Part shown: in pieces, positions 8,768 through 17,074 of the stretch
How positions within the stretch are numbered: the first letter of the stretch is position 1
Layout: each line of letters begins with the position of its first letter
Assembly: GCF_011388215.1 (NCBI RefSeq)
Contig: NZ_CP049989.1
Coordinates: forward strand, 4,134,001 to 4,198,000
DNA length: 64,000 nucleotides
Direction of reading: 5' to 3'
Origin: Hydrogenophaga crocea
Lineage (GTDB): Bacteria > Pseudomonadota > Gammaproteobacteria > Burkholderiales > Burkholderiaceae_C
Notes under the pieces: generated by a model
What the model saw: the letters and a program-made list of their open reading frames with translations, nothing else
Database searches by the model: none
What the model was told of the DNA's origin: nothing
Made by a program: the position numbers and the translations under genes

Positions 8768-10915
8768 TTGAAACCCTTGTCCCTGCGTTCCCTCGCCGCG
8801 CTGCTGATGCTGCTCACGGCCGGCCTCGGCCTGGGCCTGGTGCTGGTCGATCCGCTGGCGCTGCAGGCCTTGCGCCACCAGGGCTTCGACCAATACCAGC
8901 GCTGGCAGCCGCGGCCCTACACGCCGGTGCCGGTGCGCATCGTGGACATCGACGAGGCCAGCCTGCAGCGCCTGGGGCAGTGGCCCTGGCCGCGCACGCG
9001 GCTCGCGGCGCTGACGGACCGCCTGGGCGCGCAAGGCGCGGCCGCGATCGGCTTCGACGTGGTGTTCGCCGAGCCCGACCGCAGCGCGCCGCAGCGCGCC
9101 GCGCAGGACTGGCCGCTGTCGGCCGCCGCGCGCGCCGAGCTGCAGCGCCTGCCCGACCACGACACCGTGTTCGCCGAGTCCATCGCGCGCCACCCCGTGG
9201 TGCTGGGCTTCGCGGTGCAGGCCGACGCGCCGGCCGCGCCCGCGGGTCCCGCGCCCGAAGCCCGGGTGCGCTACGTGTGGCTCGGCGAGCCCGCGCCGCA
9301 GCGCCTGCCCGAGCTGGGTGCGCCCGTGCGCCCGCTGGCCGCGCTCGAGGCCGCGGCCCAAGGCAGTGGCGCGCTGGCCTTCGTGCCCGACGCCGATGGC
9401 GTGGTGCGCCGCGTGCCGCTGGCGCTGCTGCTGCAGGGCCAGCCCGCGCCCGGTCTCGCGGCCGAGCTGCTGCGTGTGGCCCAGGGCATCGACAACGTGA
9501 TCCTGCAGCGCGCCGAAGGCGCTGCGCCCGCGCTGCAGGCGGTGCGCATCGGCGCGTTCCACATCCCCACCAACGCGCAGGGCGAGCTCTGGCTGCATTA
9601 CAGCGACGCGCAGCCGCAGCGCTATGTGCCCGCCTGGCAGGTGCTCGCGGGCACGGCCGACCCGGCGCTGTTCGACGGCCACATCGTGCTCGTGGGCAGC
9701 TCGGCCCAGGGCCTGCTCGACCTGCGCTTCAACCCGCAGGGCCGGCTCATGCCCGGCGTCGAGGCGCACGCGCAGGCGATCGAGCAGGTGCTCACGGGCC
9801 ACACCCTGACGCGGCCGGGCTGGGCGATCGCGGCCGAGGCGATCGCGGTGGTGCTGGCCTGCGTGCTGCTGGTGTGGGTGGGTGCCTTCGTGCCCTCGCT
9901 GTGGGCCGCGGCCGCCGCGCTGCTGCTGGTGTCGGGCCTGCTCTGGGGCGGCTGGCGGGCCTTCTCGGCGCACGGCCTGCTGCTCGACAGCTTCACGCCC
10001 GCGATCGCGGGGGCGCTGTCGTACGCGCTCGCGAGCCTGGCACGCCATTTCCAGAGCGAGCGCCGCCAGCGCTGGCTGCGCCAGGCCTTTGCGCGCTACG
10101 TCTCGCCCAACCGCGTGGACCACCTCGTGCGCCACCCGGGCCAGCTCGAGCTCGGCGGCCAGCGCCAGCATTGCAGCTTCGTCTTCACCGACCTCGCGGG
10201 CTTCACCGCGCTCATGGAGGCCATCGACCCGGCCGACGCGGTGGGCCTGCTCAACCGCTACCTCGAGGGCATGATCGCCATCGCCTTCCGTCACCAGGGC
10301 ACGCTCGACCGCATCGTGGGCGATGCGCTCGCCATCATGTTCTCGGCCCCCGTGGTGCAGCCCGACCACGCGCAGCGCGCGCTCGACTGCGCGCTCGAGA
10401 TGCACCGCTTCGCCACCCGCTTCGCGCGCGAGCAGCAATCGCGCGGCGTGGCCTTCGGCCTCACGCGCCTGGGCGTTCACTCGGGCGAGGTGATCGTGGG
10501 CAACTTCGGCGGGCAGACGATCTTCGACTACCGCGCGCTCGGCGACCCCGTGAACACCGCCGCACGGCTGGAGAGCGTGAACAAGCAGTTCGGCACGCTG
10601 CTGTGCGTGTCGGGCACCACGCTGTCGGCCTGCGCGCCGTGTCCCGCTCGGCCCGTGGGCCGGCTGGTGCTCAAGGGCAAGACCGAGGCGCTGGCGGTGT
10701 TCGAGCCGGTCACCGACACCGACGCCAGCGAACGCGCCCCGCTCGCGGCCTACCAGGCGGCTTTCGAGGCGCTGCGCGAGGGCCGCGACGCCGAGGCGGC
10801 CGAGCGGCTGCGCGCGCTGCAGGCGCAGTGGCCGCACGACCCGCTGGTGCGCCTGCACGCCGCGCGGCTCGCGGCCGGCGAACGCGGCGACCGCATCGTG
10901 CTGAGCGCCAAGTGA
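8768..10915 (+). CDS. CHASE2-domain class III adenylate/guanylate cyclase
   Basis: Membrane receptor of 715 residues. It has an N-terminal membrane helix (about 8-28), a periplasmic CHASE2 sensory domain (about 30-340; PVRIVDIDEASLQRLGQWPWPR, FDVVFAEPD), three further helices (about 345-425), and a cytoplasmic cyclase domain (about 440-640). Catalytic features are FVFTDLAGFTAL (metal-binding Asp near 475), IVGDALAIMFSAP (second Asp) and DYRALGDPVNTAARLE (transition-state Asn and Arg). It should make a cyclic nucleotide, most likely cAMP, in response to an envelope signal. The start appears to be TTG; an ATG about 13 codons later is the alternative. Confidence 0.92.
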   Translation: MKPLSLRSLAALLMLLTAGLGLGLVLVDPLALQALRHQGFDQYQRWQPRPYTPVPVRIVDIDEASLQRLGQWPWPRTRLAALTDRLGAQGAAAIGFDVVFAEPDRSAPQRAAQDWPLSAAARAELQRLPDHDTVFAESIARHPVVLGFAVQADAPAAPAGPAPEARVRYVWLGEPAPQRLPELGAPVRPLAALEAAAQGSGALAFVPDADGVVRRVPLALLLQGQPAPGLAAELLRVAQGIDNVILQRAEGAAPALQAVRIGAFHIPTNAQGELWLHYSDAQPQRYVPAWQVLAGTADPALFDGHIVLVGSSAQGLLDLRFNPQGRLMPGVEAHAQAIEQVLTGHTLTRPGWAIAAEAIAVVLACVLLVWVGAFVPSLWAAAAALLLVSGLLWGGWRAFSAHGLLLDSFTPAIAGALSYALASLARHFQSERRQRWLRQAFARYVSPNRVDHLVRHPGQLELGGQRQHCSFVFTDLAGFTALMEAIDPADAVGLLNRYLEGMIAIAFRHQGTLDRIVGDALAIMFSAPVVQPDHAQRALDCALEMHRFATRFAREQQSRGVAFGLTRLGVHSGEVIVGNFGGQTIFDYRALGDPVNTAARLESVNKQFGTLLCVSGTTLSACAPCPARPVGRLVLKGKTEALAVFEPVTDTDASERAPLAAYQAAFEALREGRDAEAAERLRALQAQWPHDPLVRLHAARLAAGERGDRIVLSAK

Positions 10916-10930
10916 GCCCGCGCGGGCTCA
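10913..10930. terminator. Perfect stop-to-stop palindrome between the cyclase and FecR genes
   Basis: The 18 bases TGAGCCCGCGCGGGCTCA are perfectly self-complementary. They start with the cyclase stop codon and end with the stop codon of the convergent FecR-domain gene. As RNA this gives a 7-base stem with a GCGC loop in both directions. No U-tract follows. Confidence 0.55.
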
Positions 10931-11389
10931 GTCTTCTTCGACCTTGAGCAGGAACTGCGTGCCGCGCACGCCGATGGTGCCGCTGGGCGTCTTCACGGTC
11001 ACCGCGTCGGGCTGCAGCCGCGCGATCGCGCCCGACACGTAGTTGAGCGTGCCCTTGCCGATGCGCGTGCCCAGCCGCAGCTTGCCCGCGCCCGGCTCGT
11101 AGAGGTATTCGTCCACCGTGAGCACGGTGTTCGGCCCGAAGGACATCAGCGTGTTGTCGCCGAACACCACGCCCATGCTCGATGCGCCGCGCGTGCTCAG
11201 CACACTGCCCGCGTGCAGCGGCGTGCCGGGCCGGGCGCTCACCACCTGGCCGTCGGTGCTCACCGTGGCCTCGCCCTTGACGGTCTTCACGTGGCCCACG
11301 GCGGGCCGGTCGAGCGCCAGCGCGGGGCCCGCGAACACGGCCCAGGCCAGGGCCGCGGCGGCGGTCAGGGCGGCGCGGGTCGGCGGCAT
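10928..11389 (-). CDS. Exported FecR-domain protein
   Basis: Small exported protein of about 153 residues. A signal peptide ([26 protein letters not shown]) is followed by a FecR domain with [32 protein letters not shown], and the typical end [19 protein letters not shown]. FecR-like domains without a kinase or sigma partner often accompany CHASE2 cyclases, and this one converges on one 12 bases away. A start at 11416, nine residues upstream, is possible. Neither start has a clear Shine-Dalgarno sequence, but 11389 gives the better signal peptide. Confidence 0.85.
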   Translation of the reverse strand: MPPTRAALTAAAALAWAVFAGPALALDRPAVGHVKTVKGEATVSTDGQVVSARPGTPLHAGSVLSTRGASSMGVVFGDNTLMSFGPNTVLTVDEYLYEPGAGKLRLGTRIGKGTLNYVSGAIARLQPDAVTVKTPSGTIGVRGTQFLLKVEED

Positions 11390-11537
11390 GTCGAGGGGTT
11401 GGGCGGGGCGGACCATGGATGGGCGGAATGATAAGCGGCATGAACGGTCGTTCGGGGTCGCACCATTCAAGTGCAGCCGCGGGCGGTCGATACGCGAGGC
11501 CTGTCCGTTTCTTTTCGTGTCTCCGACCCCTGCCCGC

Positions 11538-13082
11538 ATGAAACTCAATGACCTCAAGGTCGCCAACCGCCTGGCCATCGCTTTCGGACTCGTCCTGCTC
11601 ATCACGGCCCTGATGGCCGGCATCGGTGTGTGGCGCCTGCAGGAACTGGCCCAGACCACCCAGCAACTCGCCACGACGGAGAACGAAAAGCTGCGCATGG
11701 CGATGCAGTGGCGCCAGACCATCGACCTGAACTGGGAGCGCACGCGCGCCGCTGCGCTCGATTCCGACACCAGCCGCATGCCCGAATGGCAGGCCCGCAT
11801 GGACAAGACCTCCGAGCTCACGGTGGCCTCGCGCAAGCGCCTGGTCGAGCTCGTCACCTCGGCGCAGGGCAAGGACCAGATCGCCGTCATCGACGCCGCG
11901 CGCGAGGCTTACCGCACGCCGCGCGCCGAGCTGCTCAAGCGCCGCATGGCCGGCGAAGACGTGAGCGCCGCACTCCAGCGCGACCTGCGCCCCCTGGCCG
12001 AGACCTACCTGCAGTCGATCGAGAAACTCGAGGAGTTCCAGCGCGCCGCCTACGAAGAGGCGCTGGCCGACGCGCACGCCAACGCGGCCCAGGGCCGTGC
12101 CATCCTGATCGCCGGCGGCGTGATCGCCGTGCTGCTCGGCGCGGCCGCGGCCTTCGTGCTCAGCCGCTCCATCACGGTGCCGCTGGCGCGGGCCGCCGAG
12201 AGCGCGCGCCGAATCGCCGACGGCGACCTCACCTCCGCCATCCACAGCGAGGGCCGCGACGAGGCCGCGCAGCTGCTGCAGGCCCTGCAAGGCATGCAGC
12301 ACAAGCTCGCGCAGGTGGTCTCGCGCGTGCGCAGCAATGCCGAAGGCGTGGCCACGGCCAGCGCGCAGATCGCCCAGGGCAACAACGACCTGTCGGCGCG
12401 CACCGAGCAGCAGGCCTCGGCGCTCGAAGAAACCGCGGCCTCGATGGAAGAACTCAGCTCCACCGTGCGCCTGAACGCCGAGAACGCGCAGCAGGCCAAC
12501 CAGCTCGCCATGAGCGCGTCCAGCGTGGCCGCGCAGGGCGGCGAGGTGGTGGCCCAGGTGGTCGACACCATGAAGACCATCAACGACAGTTCGCGCCGCA
12601 TCGCCGACATCACGAGCGTGATCGACGGCATCGCCTTCCAGACCAACATCCTCGCGCTCAATGCCGCCGTGGAAGCCGCGCGCGCCGGTGAACAGGGCCG
12701 CGGCTTCGCGGTGGTGGCCGGCGAGGTGCGCAACCTCGCGCAGCGCAGCGCCGAGGCGGCCAAGGAGATCAAGGAGCTGATCGGCGCCAGCGTGGAGCGC
12801 GTGGAGCAGGGTTCGGCGCTGGTCGACCGCGCGGGCAGCACCATGACCGAGGTGGTGGCGAGCATCCGCCGCGTCACCGACATCGTGGGCGAGATCAGCG
12901 CCGCGAGCAGCGAACAGAGCTCGGGCGTGGCCCAGGTGGGCGAGGCCGTGACGCAGATGGACCAGGCCACGCAGCAGAACGCTGCGCTGGTGGAAGAAAG
13001 CGCCGCCGCCGCGACCAGCCTCAACGGCCAGGCCGCGCAGATGCTGGAATCGGTCTCGGTGTTCCGCCTGCCGCGCGGCTGA
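11538..13082 (+). CDS. Methyl-accepting chemotaxis protein
   Basis: Transmembrane chemoreceptor of 514 residues that would signal to CheA/CheW. TM1 is about 10-32, a helical periplasmic ligand domain runs to about 185, TM2 is about 186-206 ([21 protein letters not shown]), a HAMP linker follows, and the signalling domain begins near 265. The hairpin tip [21 protein letters not shown], continuing [21 protein letters not shown], is fully conserved. Methylation-helix sequence is visible ([19 protein letters not shown]). It ends VFRLPRG with no CheR/CheB-binding pentapeptide. The ATG chosen starts [16 protein letters not shown], the usual N-terminus. The ligand is unknown. Confidence 0.95.
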   Translation: MKLNDLKVANRLAIAFGLVLLITALMAGIGVWRLQELAQTTQQLATTENEKLRMAMQWRQTIDLNWERTRAAALDSDTSRMPEWQARMDKTSELTVASRKRLVELVTSAQGKDQIAVIDAAREAYRTPRAELLKRRMAGEDVSAALQRDLRPLAETYLQSIEKLEEFQRAAYEEALADAHANAAQGRAILIAGGVIAVLLGAAAAFVLSRSITVPLARAAESARRIADGDLTSAIHSEGRDEAAQLLQALQGMQHKLAQVVSRVRSNAEGVATASAQIAQGNNDLSARTEQQASALEETAASMEELSSTVRLNAENAQQANQLAMSASSVAAQGGEVVAQVVDTMKTINDSSRRIADITSVIDGIAFQTNILALNAAVEAARAGEQGRGFAVVAGEVRNLAQRSAEAAKEIKELIGASVERVEQGSALVDRAGSTMTEVVASIRRVTDIVGEISAASSEQSSGVAQVGEAVTQMDQATQQNAALVEESAAAATSLNGQAAQMLESVSVFRLPRG

Positions 13083-13092
13083 AGGGCTCAGC
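13078..13092. terminator. Stop-to-stop hairpin between the MCP and lipoprotein genes
   Basis: GCTGA and TCAGC form a 5-base stem around AGGGC. The two TGA stop codons of the convergent genes lie inside the stem. It is short and has no U-tract, but repeats the arrangement at 8036, 10913 and 57603. Confidence 0.35.
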
Positions 13093-13732
13093 GCACCGGG
13101 GGCGTGCCGTTCGCGGGCGCGCCCGGCATCACCGCCGCGGCATCGGCCGCGAGCCGCGCCAGCAGCGCCGCGTAGGCGCGCGCCTGGGCCTGCGGGGTGT
13201 CGGCCTCCAGCGGCAGTTCGTGCGCCACCGCATGCTCGCTCAGGCCGCGCGGCGCGGTGCGCGTCACCGCGATGCGCGCGCTCGCGCGCAGCCGCTGCTC
13301 GGGCCGCACCGCGTCGAGCCGTTCGATCGATACGCGCAGCGTGGCCACCGGCCCCCATTCGGCGCAATTCGATTCGCACACGCGCCAGCCCGGCAGGCGC
13401 GCGCGCAGCGCGGCGGCGAACTCGCGCGCCATGCCCACCTCGATGCGCTCGGCCCAGAACGTGTCGGGCCACTCGGCCAGGGTGCTGCCGTCGGTGCGGT
13501 AGCGCACGCGGCGCGACACCAGGTACTCGGGCAGCTCCAGCCGCGCCAGCGCGAGCGTGGGCAGGGCGCCGTTGCCCGCGGCCGGCGCCGCGGGCCCGGG
13601 CGCACCCGGCAGCGTGATCAGCGTGGGCGATCGCTCGGGCGCCGACGCGCAGGCGCCGAGCAGGGCGGCGGCCGCGGCCGCGAGCGCGAGCGCGGCGAAG
13701 CGGCGGGGCAGGGGCGGCAGGGGCGTGTTCAT
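13088..13732 (-). CDS. ABC-type transport auxiliary lipoprotein (PqiC/DUF330-like)
   Basis: Outer-membrane lipoprotein of 214 residues, the last gene of the Mla-like operon. The lipobox ends LLGAC with Cys at 28. The mature domain shows LELPEYLVSRRVRYRTDGSTL and WAERIEVGMAREFAAAL, typical of the auxiliary lipoproteins that accompany MCE transporters and are thought to receive phospholipid at the outer membrane. Its start overlaps the stop codon of the MCE gene by four bases. Low sequence conservation is normal for this family. Confidence 0.82.
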   Translation of the reverse strand: MNTPLPPLPRRFAALALAAAAAALLGACASAPERSPTLITLPGAPGPAAPAAGNGALPTLALARLELPEYLVSRRVRYRTDGSTLAEWPDTFWAERIEVGMAREFAAALRARLPGWRVCESNCAEWGPVATLRVSIERLDAVRPEQRLRASARIAVTRTAPRGLSEHAVAHELPLEADTPQAQARAYAALLARLAADAAAVMPGAPANGTPPVR

Positions 13733-14709
13733 TCGCGTCGGTTCCCGAAAATCAGGGCGTTGGGTTGTTCTTCGAGCAGCTCGCTGAACGAGCGCAGGCC
13801 GCGCGCGGCCTGCGACAGGTCGCGCACCGCGGCCTCGAGATCGGCGCGCAGGGGCGCGTCGGGCGAAGACAGGTCGGCCAGCCGGTTCATGGCGAGCCGG
13901 GCCGACTGCGAGGCCTCGCGTGCGCCCTCCAGCGCGGCCTGCAACTCGGGCCGCGCGTCGCGCACGGTCTGCTCGGTGCTTTGCGCAAGGCGGTCGATCG
14001 AGGCCAGCGTGGTGCGCGAGCTCGCCTGCAGTTCGCGGATGGTCTCGGTGGCCGCGCTCAGCGTCTCGCGCGAGGCCACCGCGGTCTTCTGCAATTCGCC
14101 CGAGGCGCTGGCCATCGCGGTCTGCACGCCGCCCAGGGTCTGCTGCACCGACACCAGCGTGGCGCGCATTTCTTCCACCGTGGCGCGCATCTCGCGCACG
14201 GTCTCGCGCAGCGGCAGCTCGGCCACCTGCTCGATCAGCGGGCCGAAGCGGTCCTGGATCGCGGGGATCTCGGGGTGGCGCGTGGCGCCGTGCAGCTTCG
14301 CGTCGGTGTCGGGCGCGAAGTCGAGCTCCACGGCCTTCTGCCCGGTGACGATGCTTTGTGAAGCCAGCCGCGCGCGCAGGCCGCGCCGCACCAGCGCAGG
14401 GATGTCGGCCGGCGCGTCGGTGCCGCTCAGGTTGAGCGCGGCCGATTGCAGCTTGAGCACCACCGGCACCGTGGTGCGCAGCGTGGCGCCGTCCACGCGG
14501 ATGCCGATCTCGGTGACCTGGCCGATGGCCACGCCGCGGAAGGTCACGGGCGCGCCCACCGAGAGACCGCTCACGTTGTCCTCGTAGAACACGGTGGCCT
14601 TCTGCTGGCGGCCGAACCAGTCGTCGCCACCGAGCCAGAAGATCGCCGCCAGCACGATGAAGCCGGCGGCGACCACGAAACTGCCGATGAGCAGGGCGTT
14701 GCGTTTCAT
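13729..14709 (-). CDS. MlaD/MCE-family lipid transport protein
   Basis: Inner-membrane-anchored periplasmic lipid-binding subunit of 326 residues. One N-terminal helix (about 6-26) is followed by an MCE domain (about 40-115) with VFYEDNVSGLSVGAPVTFRGV and IGIRVDG. A long helical tail (about 160-310) contains heptad-like repeats such as LRETVREMRATVEEMRATL and should form the hexameric periplasmic channel or needle. The ATG overlaps the stop codon of the ATPase gene by four bases. This long-tailed MCE type differs from the short MlaD of E. coli. Confidence 0.92.
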   Translation of the reverse strand: MKRNALLIGSFVVAAGFIVLAAIFWLGGDDWFGRQQKATVFYEDNVSGLSVGAPVTFRGVAIGQVTEIGIRVDGATLRTTVPVVLKLQSAALNLSGTDAPADIPALVRRGLRARLASQSIVTGQKAVELDFAPDTDAKLHGATRHPEIPAIQDRFGPLIEQVAELPLRETVREMRATVEEMRATLVSVQQTLGGVQTAMASASGELQKTAVASRETLSAATETIRELQASSRTTLASIDRLAQSTEQTVRDARPELQAALEGAREASQSARLAMNRLADLSSPDAPLRADLEAAVRDLSQAARGLRSFSELLEEQPNALIFGNRRE

Positions 14710-15494
14710 GCGGGGTCTCCGGAAGCAGGGGCCGCGGCGGGCGCGGCGGTCTCGGGCGGCAGCTCGCGCCGCAGGAAGGCGTCCACCGTGGGATGCACGC
14801 GCTGGCGCACGAGTTCGCGCGGGCAGCCGCGCGCGATCGGGGTCTTGCTGTCGGCGTCGAGGAAGATGCCGTCGTCGGCGATCGCGAACAGGCTGGGCAG
14901 CTCGTGGCTCACGAACACCACGGCGGTGCCGGTGCGCTCGCGGATGTCGAGGATCAGCTCGTCGAGCTTGCGCGAGCTGATCGGGTCCAGGCCGGCCGAG
15001 GGTTCGTCGAGAAAGAGCAGCGGCGGCTCGGCCGCGATCGCGCGCGCCAGGCCCGCGCGCTTTTTCATGCCGCCGCTGAGGTCGCCCGGAAAGTAGTCGG
15101 CGAAGGCCGCCAGGCCGACCCAGGCCAGCACCTCGCGCGCGCGCTCGGCCTGTGCCGCGGGTTCGAGGGCGGTCTGCTGCGCGAGCGCCAGGCACACGTT
15201 CTCGAGCAGCGTCATCGACGACCACAGCGCCGCGCTCTGGAACAGCATGCCGAAGCGGCCGCGCAGGCGCTGGCGCGCGGCCTCGTCGGCGGCCCAGAAG
15301 TCCTCGCCGTCGTGCAGCACGCGGCCCGCCGCGGGCGGCAGCAGCCCCACGAGGTGCTTGAGCAGCGTGCTCTTGCCGCAGCCGCTGCCGCCCATCACCG
15401 CGAAGATCGTGCCCGCGGGCACCTCGAAGGACACGCCGCGCTGGATCAGGCGTTCGCCGAAGCGCATCTCGAGGTCTTGCACGGCCAGCCGCAT
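14706..15494 (-). CDS. MlaF-like ABC transporter ATP-binding protein
   Basis: Cytoplasmic ATPase of the lipid transporter, 262 residues from the chosen start (MRLAVQDLEMRFGERL). The Walker A motif is GGSGCGKST near residue 36, the signature is LSGGMKKRAGLARA, Walker B is LLFLDEPSAGLDP, and the switch His is in VVFVSHELPS. The MKKRAGLARA signature is characteristic of the MlaF/Ttg2A group. Its start lies two bases after the permease stop codon, so the genes are tightly coupled. The C-terminus is extended by an Ala/Pro-rich tail. Confidence 0.95.
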   Translation of the reverse strand: MRLAVQDLEMRFGERLIQRGVSFEVPAGTIFAVMGGSGCGKSTLLKHLVGLLPPAAGRVLHDGEDFWAADEAARQRLRGRFGMLFQSAALWSSMTLLENVCLALAQQTALEPAAQAERAREVLAWVGLAAFADYFPGDLSGGMKKRAGLARAIAAEPPLLFLDEPSAGLDPISSRKLDELILDIRERTGTAVVFVSHELPSLFAIADDGIFLDADSKTPIARGCPRELVRQRVHPTVDAFLRRELPPETAAPAAAPASGDPA

Positions 15495-15496
15495 GC

Positions 15497-16261
15497 TCAG
15501 ATCCCCAGCGTGTTGGCGCACAAGGCGAACACCGCGTCGATCACGATGATGCCCACGATGCTGGTCACCACCGCCCCCGTGGTGGCGCGGCCCACGCCCG
15601 CGGCGTTGCGCTGCGCGTAAAGGCCCCAGTAGCAGCCCACCATGCCGATCAGCGCGCCGAACACCAGCGACTTGGCTGCGCCCAGGCCCAGGTGGGTCCA
15701 GTTGAGCGCGTCGGCGGTGCGCGCCAGGTAGGCCGCGGGCGAGATGTCGAGCATGGCGGCCGACACCACCATGCCGCCAAGCAGGCCCGCGAGGCAGGCG
15801 AACACGAACAGCAGCGGCATCATCGCCAGCAGCGCGGCCACGCGCGGCAGCACCAGGAAGTCCATGGCGGGCAGGCCCAGCACGGCGAGCGCGTCCACCT
15901 CCTCGTTGGTCTGCATGGTGGCGAGTTCGGCCGCGAAGGCCGCGCCGGTGCGGCCCGAGATGACCACCGCGGTGATGATGGCCGCCATCTCGCGCGCGAG
16001 CGCGATGCCCACGAGGTCGGCGACGAAGATGCCGGCGCCGAACTTGGCCAGCTGCACCGCACCCACGAAGGCCAGGATCGCGCCCACGAGGAAGTTCACC
16101 ACGCAGACGATGGGCACGGCGCGCGCGCTGGTGTCGGCCAGCACGCGCACCAGGTCTTGCGGGCGGTAGCGGCGCTGGCCACCCGCCGCGGCCGCGGCCG
16201 ACAGCAGCACCTCGCCCAGAAAGGCCACGGGGCGCCGTGCGCGGGCCAGCGGCGTCTTCAA
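15497..16261 (-). CDS. MlaE-family lipid ABC transporter permease
   Basis: Inner-membrane permease of 254 residues, first gene of a four-gene lipid transport operon. Family features include VPIVCVVNFLVGAILAF, ISGRTGAAFAAELATMQTNEEVDAL and the conserved PRVAALLAMMPLLFVFACLAGLLGG. About five membrane segments are visible. The start is taken as TTG at 16259-16261, because the nearest upstream ATG is out of frame and quickly meets a stop. A downstream GTG (VAFLGE) is an alternative. Four genes in the order permease, ATPase, MCE protein and lipoprotein define a complete Mla-like system. Confidence 0.92.
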   Translation of the reverse strand: MKTPLARARRPVAFLGEVLLSAAAAAGGQRRYRPQDLVRVLADTSARAVPIVCVVNFLVGAILAFVGAVQLAKFGAGIFVADLVGIALAREMAAIITAVVISGRTGAAFAAELATMQTNEEVDALAVLGLPAMDFLVLPRVAALLAMMPLLFVFACLAGLLGGMVVSAAMLDISPAAYLARTADALNWTHLGLGAAKSLVFGALIGMVGCYWGLYAQRNAAGVGRATTGAVVTSIVGIIVIDAVFALCANTLGI

Positions 16262-16360
16262 GCGCGACGCCCGCGAAGCCCCGAAGCCCCGGCAGGTATG
16301 GCAGTCATGGCCACATCTTAGGCAGGTCTGCGCCCAATGGGCACCCTTGACCGCCCCGCT

Positions 16361-17074
16361 TCACATTTCGTAGCGATATCCGATGCCGTAGACCGAGGCG
16401 ATGCGCTCGGCGCCCGCGCCGGCCTGATCGAGCTTGCGGCGCAGGTTCTTGATGTGGCTGTCCACCGCGCGCTCGGTCACGTCGCGGCCGTCGCCGTGCA
16501 GCGCGTCGAGCAGCTGCATGCGACTGTAGACCCGGCCCGGGTGGCTGGCCAGCGCGCGCAGCAGGCGGAACTCGATCGGCGTGAGGTCCATGGGATGGCC
16601 GCGCCAGCTCGCGCTCCAGGCCTCGGCGTCGATCTGCAGCGCGGCCGCGCCCGGGTCCTGCAGCGCCCCGTTCATGGCGCGGCTGCGGCGCAGCGCGGCC
16701 TTCACACGCGCCATCACCTCGCGCGGGCTGAAGGGGTTCTTGGTGATGTAGTCGTCGGCGCCGATCTCCAGGCCGAGCAGGCGGTCGGCTTCGTCGGCGC
16801 GCGCGGTGAGCATGAGGATGGGCACGCTGCCGAGCTTGCGCAGCTCGGTGCACAGCGTGAGCCCGTCCACGCCGGGCAGCATGAGGTCGAGCAGCACCAG
16901 GTCGTGGCGGCGCGCGGTCCAGGCCGCGAGCACCTGCCGGCCGTCGGTGATGCACTCGGGCTCGTGGCCCGCGGCGCGCAGGTAGTCGGCGAGCAGGGCC
17001 GACATCTTGGGCTCGTCCTCGACCACGAGCACGCGCGCCGGGCCCGGGTCCATGGGCAGCAACACGCCGTTCAT
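16361..17074 (-). CDS. baeR: OmpR-family response regulator, BaeR-like
   Basis: Transcription factor of 237 residues. The receiver domain (about 13-130) has acidic residues VVEDE and phospho-acceptor Asp63 in LVLLDLMLPG. A winged-helix DNA-binding domain (about 145-235) ends HIKNLRRKLDQ and YGIGYRYEM. The SPREVMARVKAALRR segment is typical of BaeR. Unusually, the invariant Lys-Pro pair reads ITKNPFSPR, with an Asn between Lys and Pro. Its ATG overlaps the kinase stop codon by four bases. It probably controls the divergent RND operon, as BaeR controls mdtABC and acrD in E. coli. Confidence 0.85.
   Translation of the reverse strand: MNGVLLPMDPGPARVLVVEDEPKMSALLADYLRAAGHEPECITDGRQVLAAWTARRHDLVLLDLMLPGVDGLTLCTELRKLGSVPILMLTARADEADRLLGLEIGADDYITKNPFSPREVMARVKAALRRSRAMNGALQDPGAAALQIDAEAWSASWRGHPMDLTPIEFRLLRALASHPGRVYSRMQLLDALHGDGRDVTERAVDSHIKNLRRKLDQAGAGAERIASVYGIGYRYEM

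Noticed and set aside
16332..16342. GCCCAATGGGC as a terminator or operator near the lipid transporter permease
   Set aside because: The 4-base arms are too short, and it lies in the promoter region of one gene and beyond the other without supporting signals.
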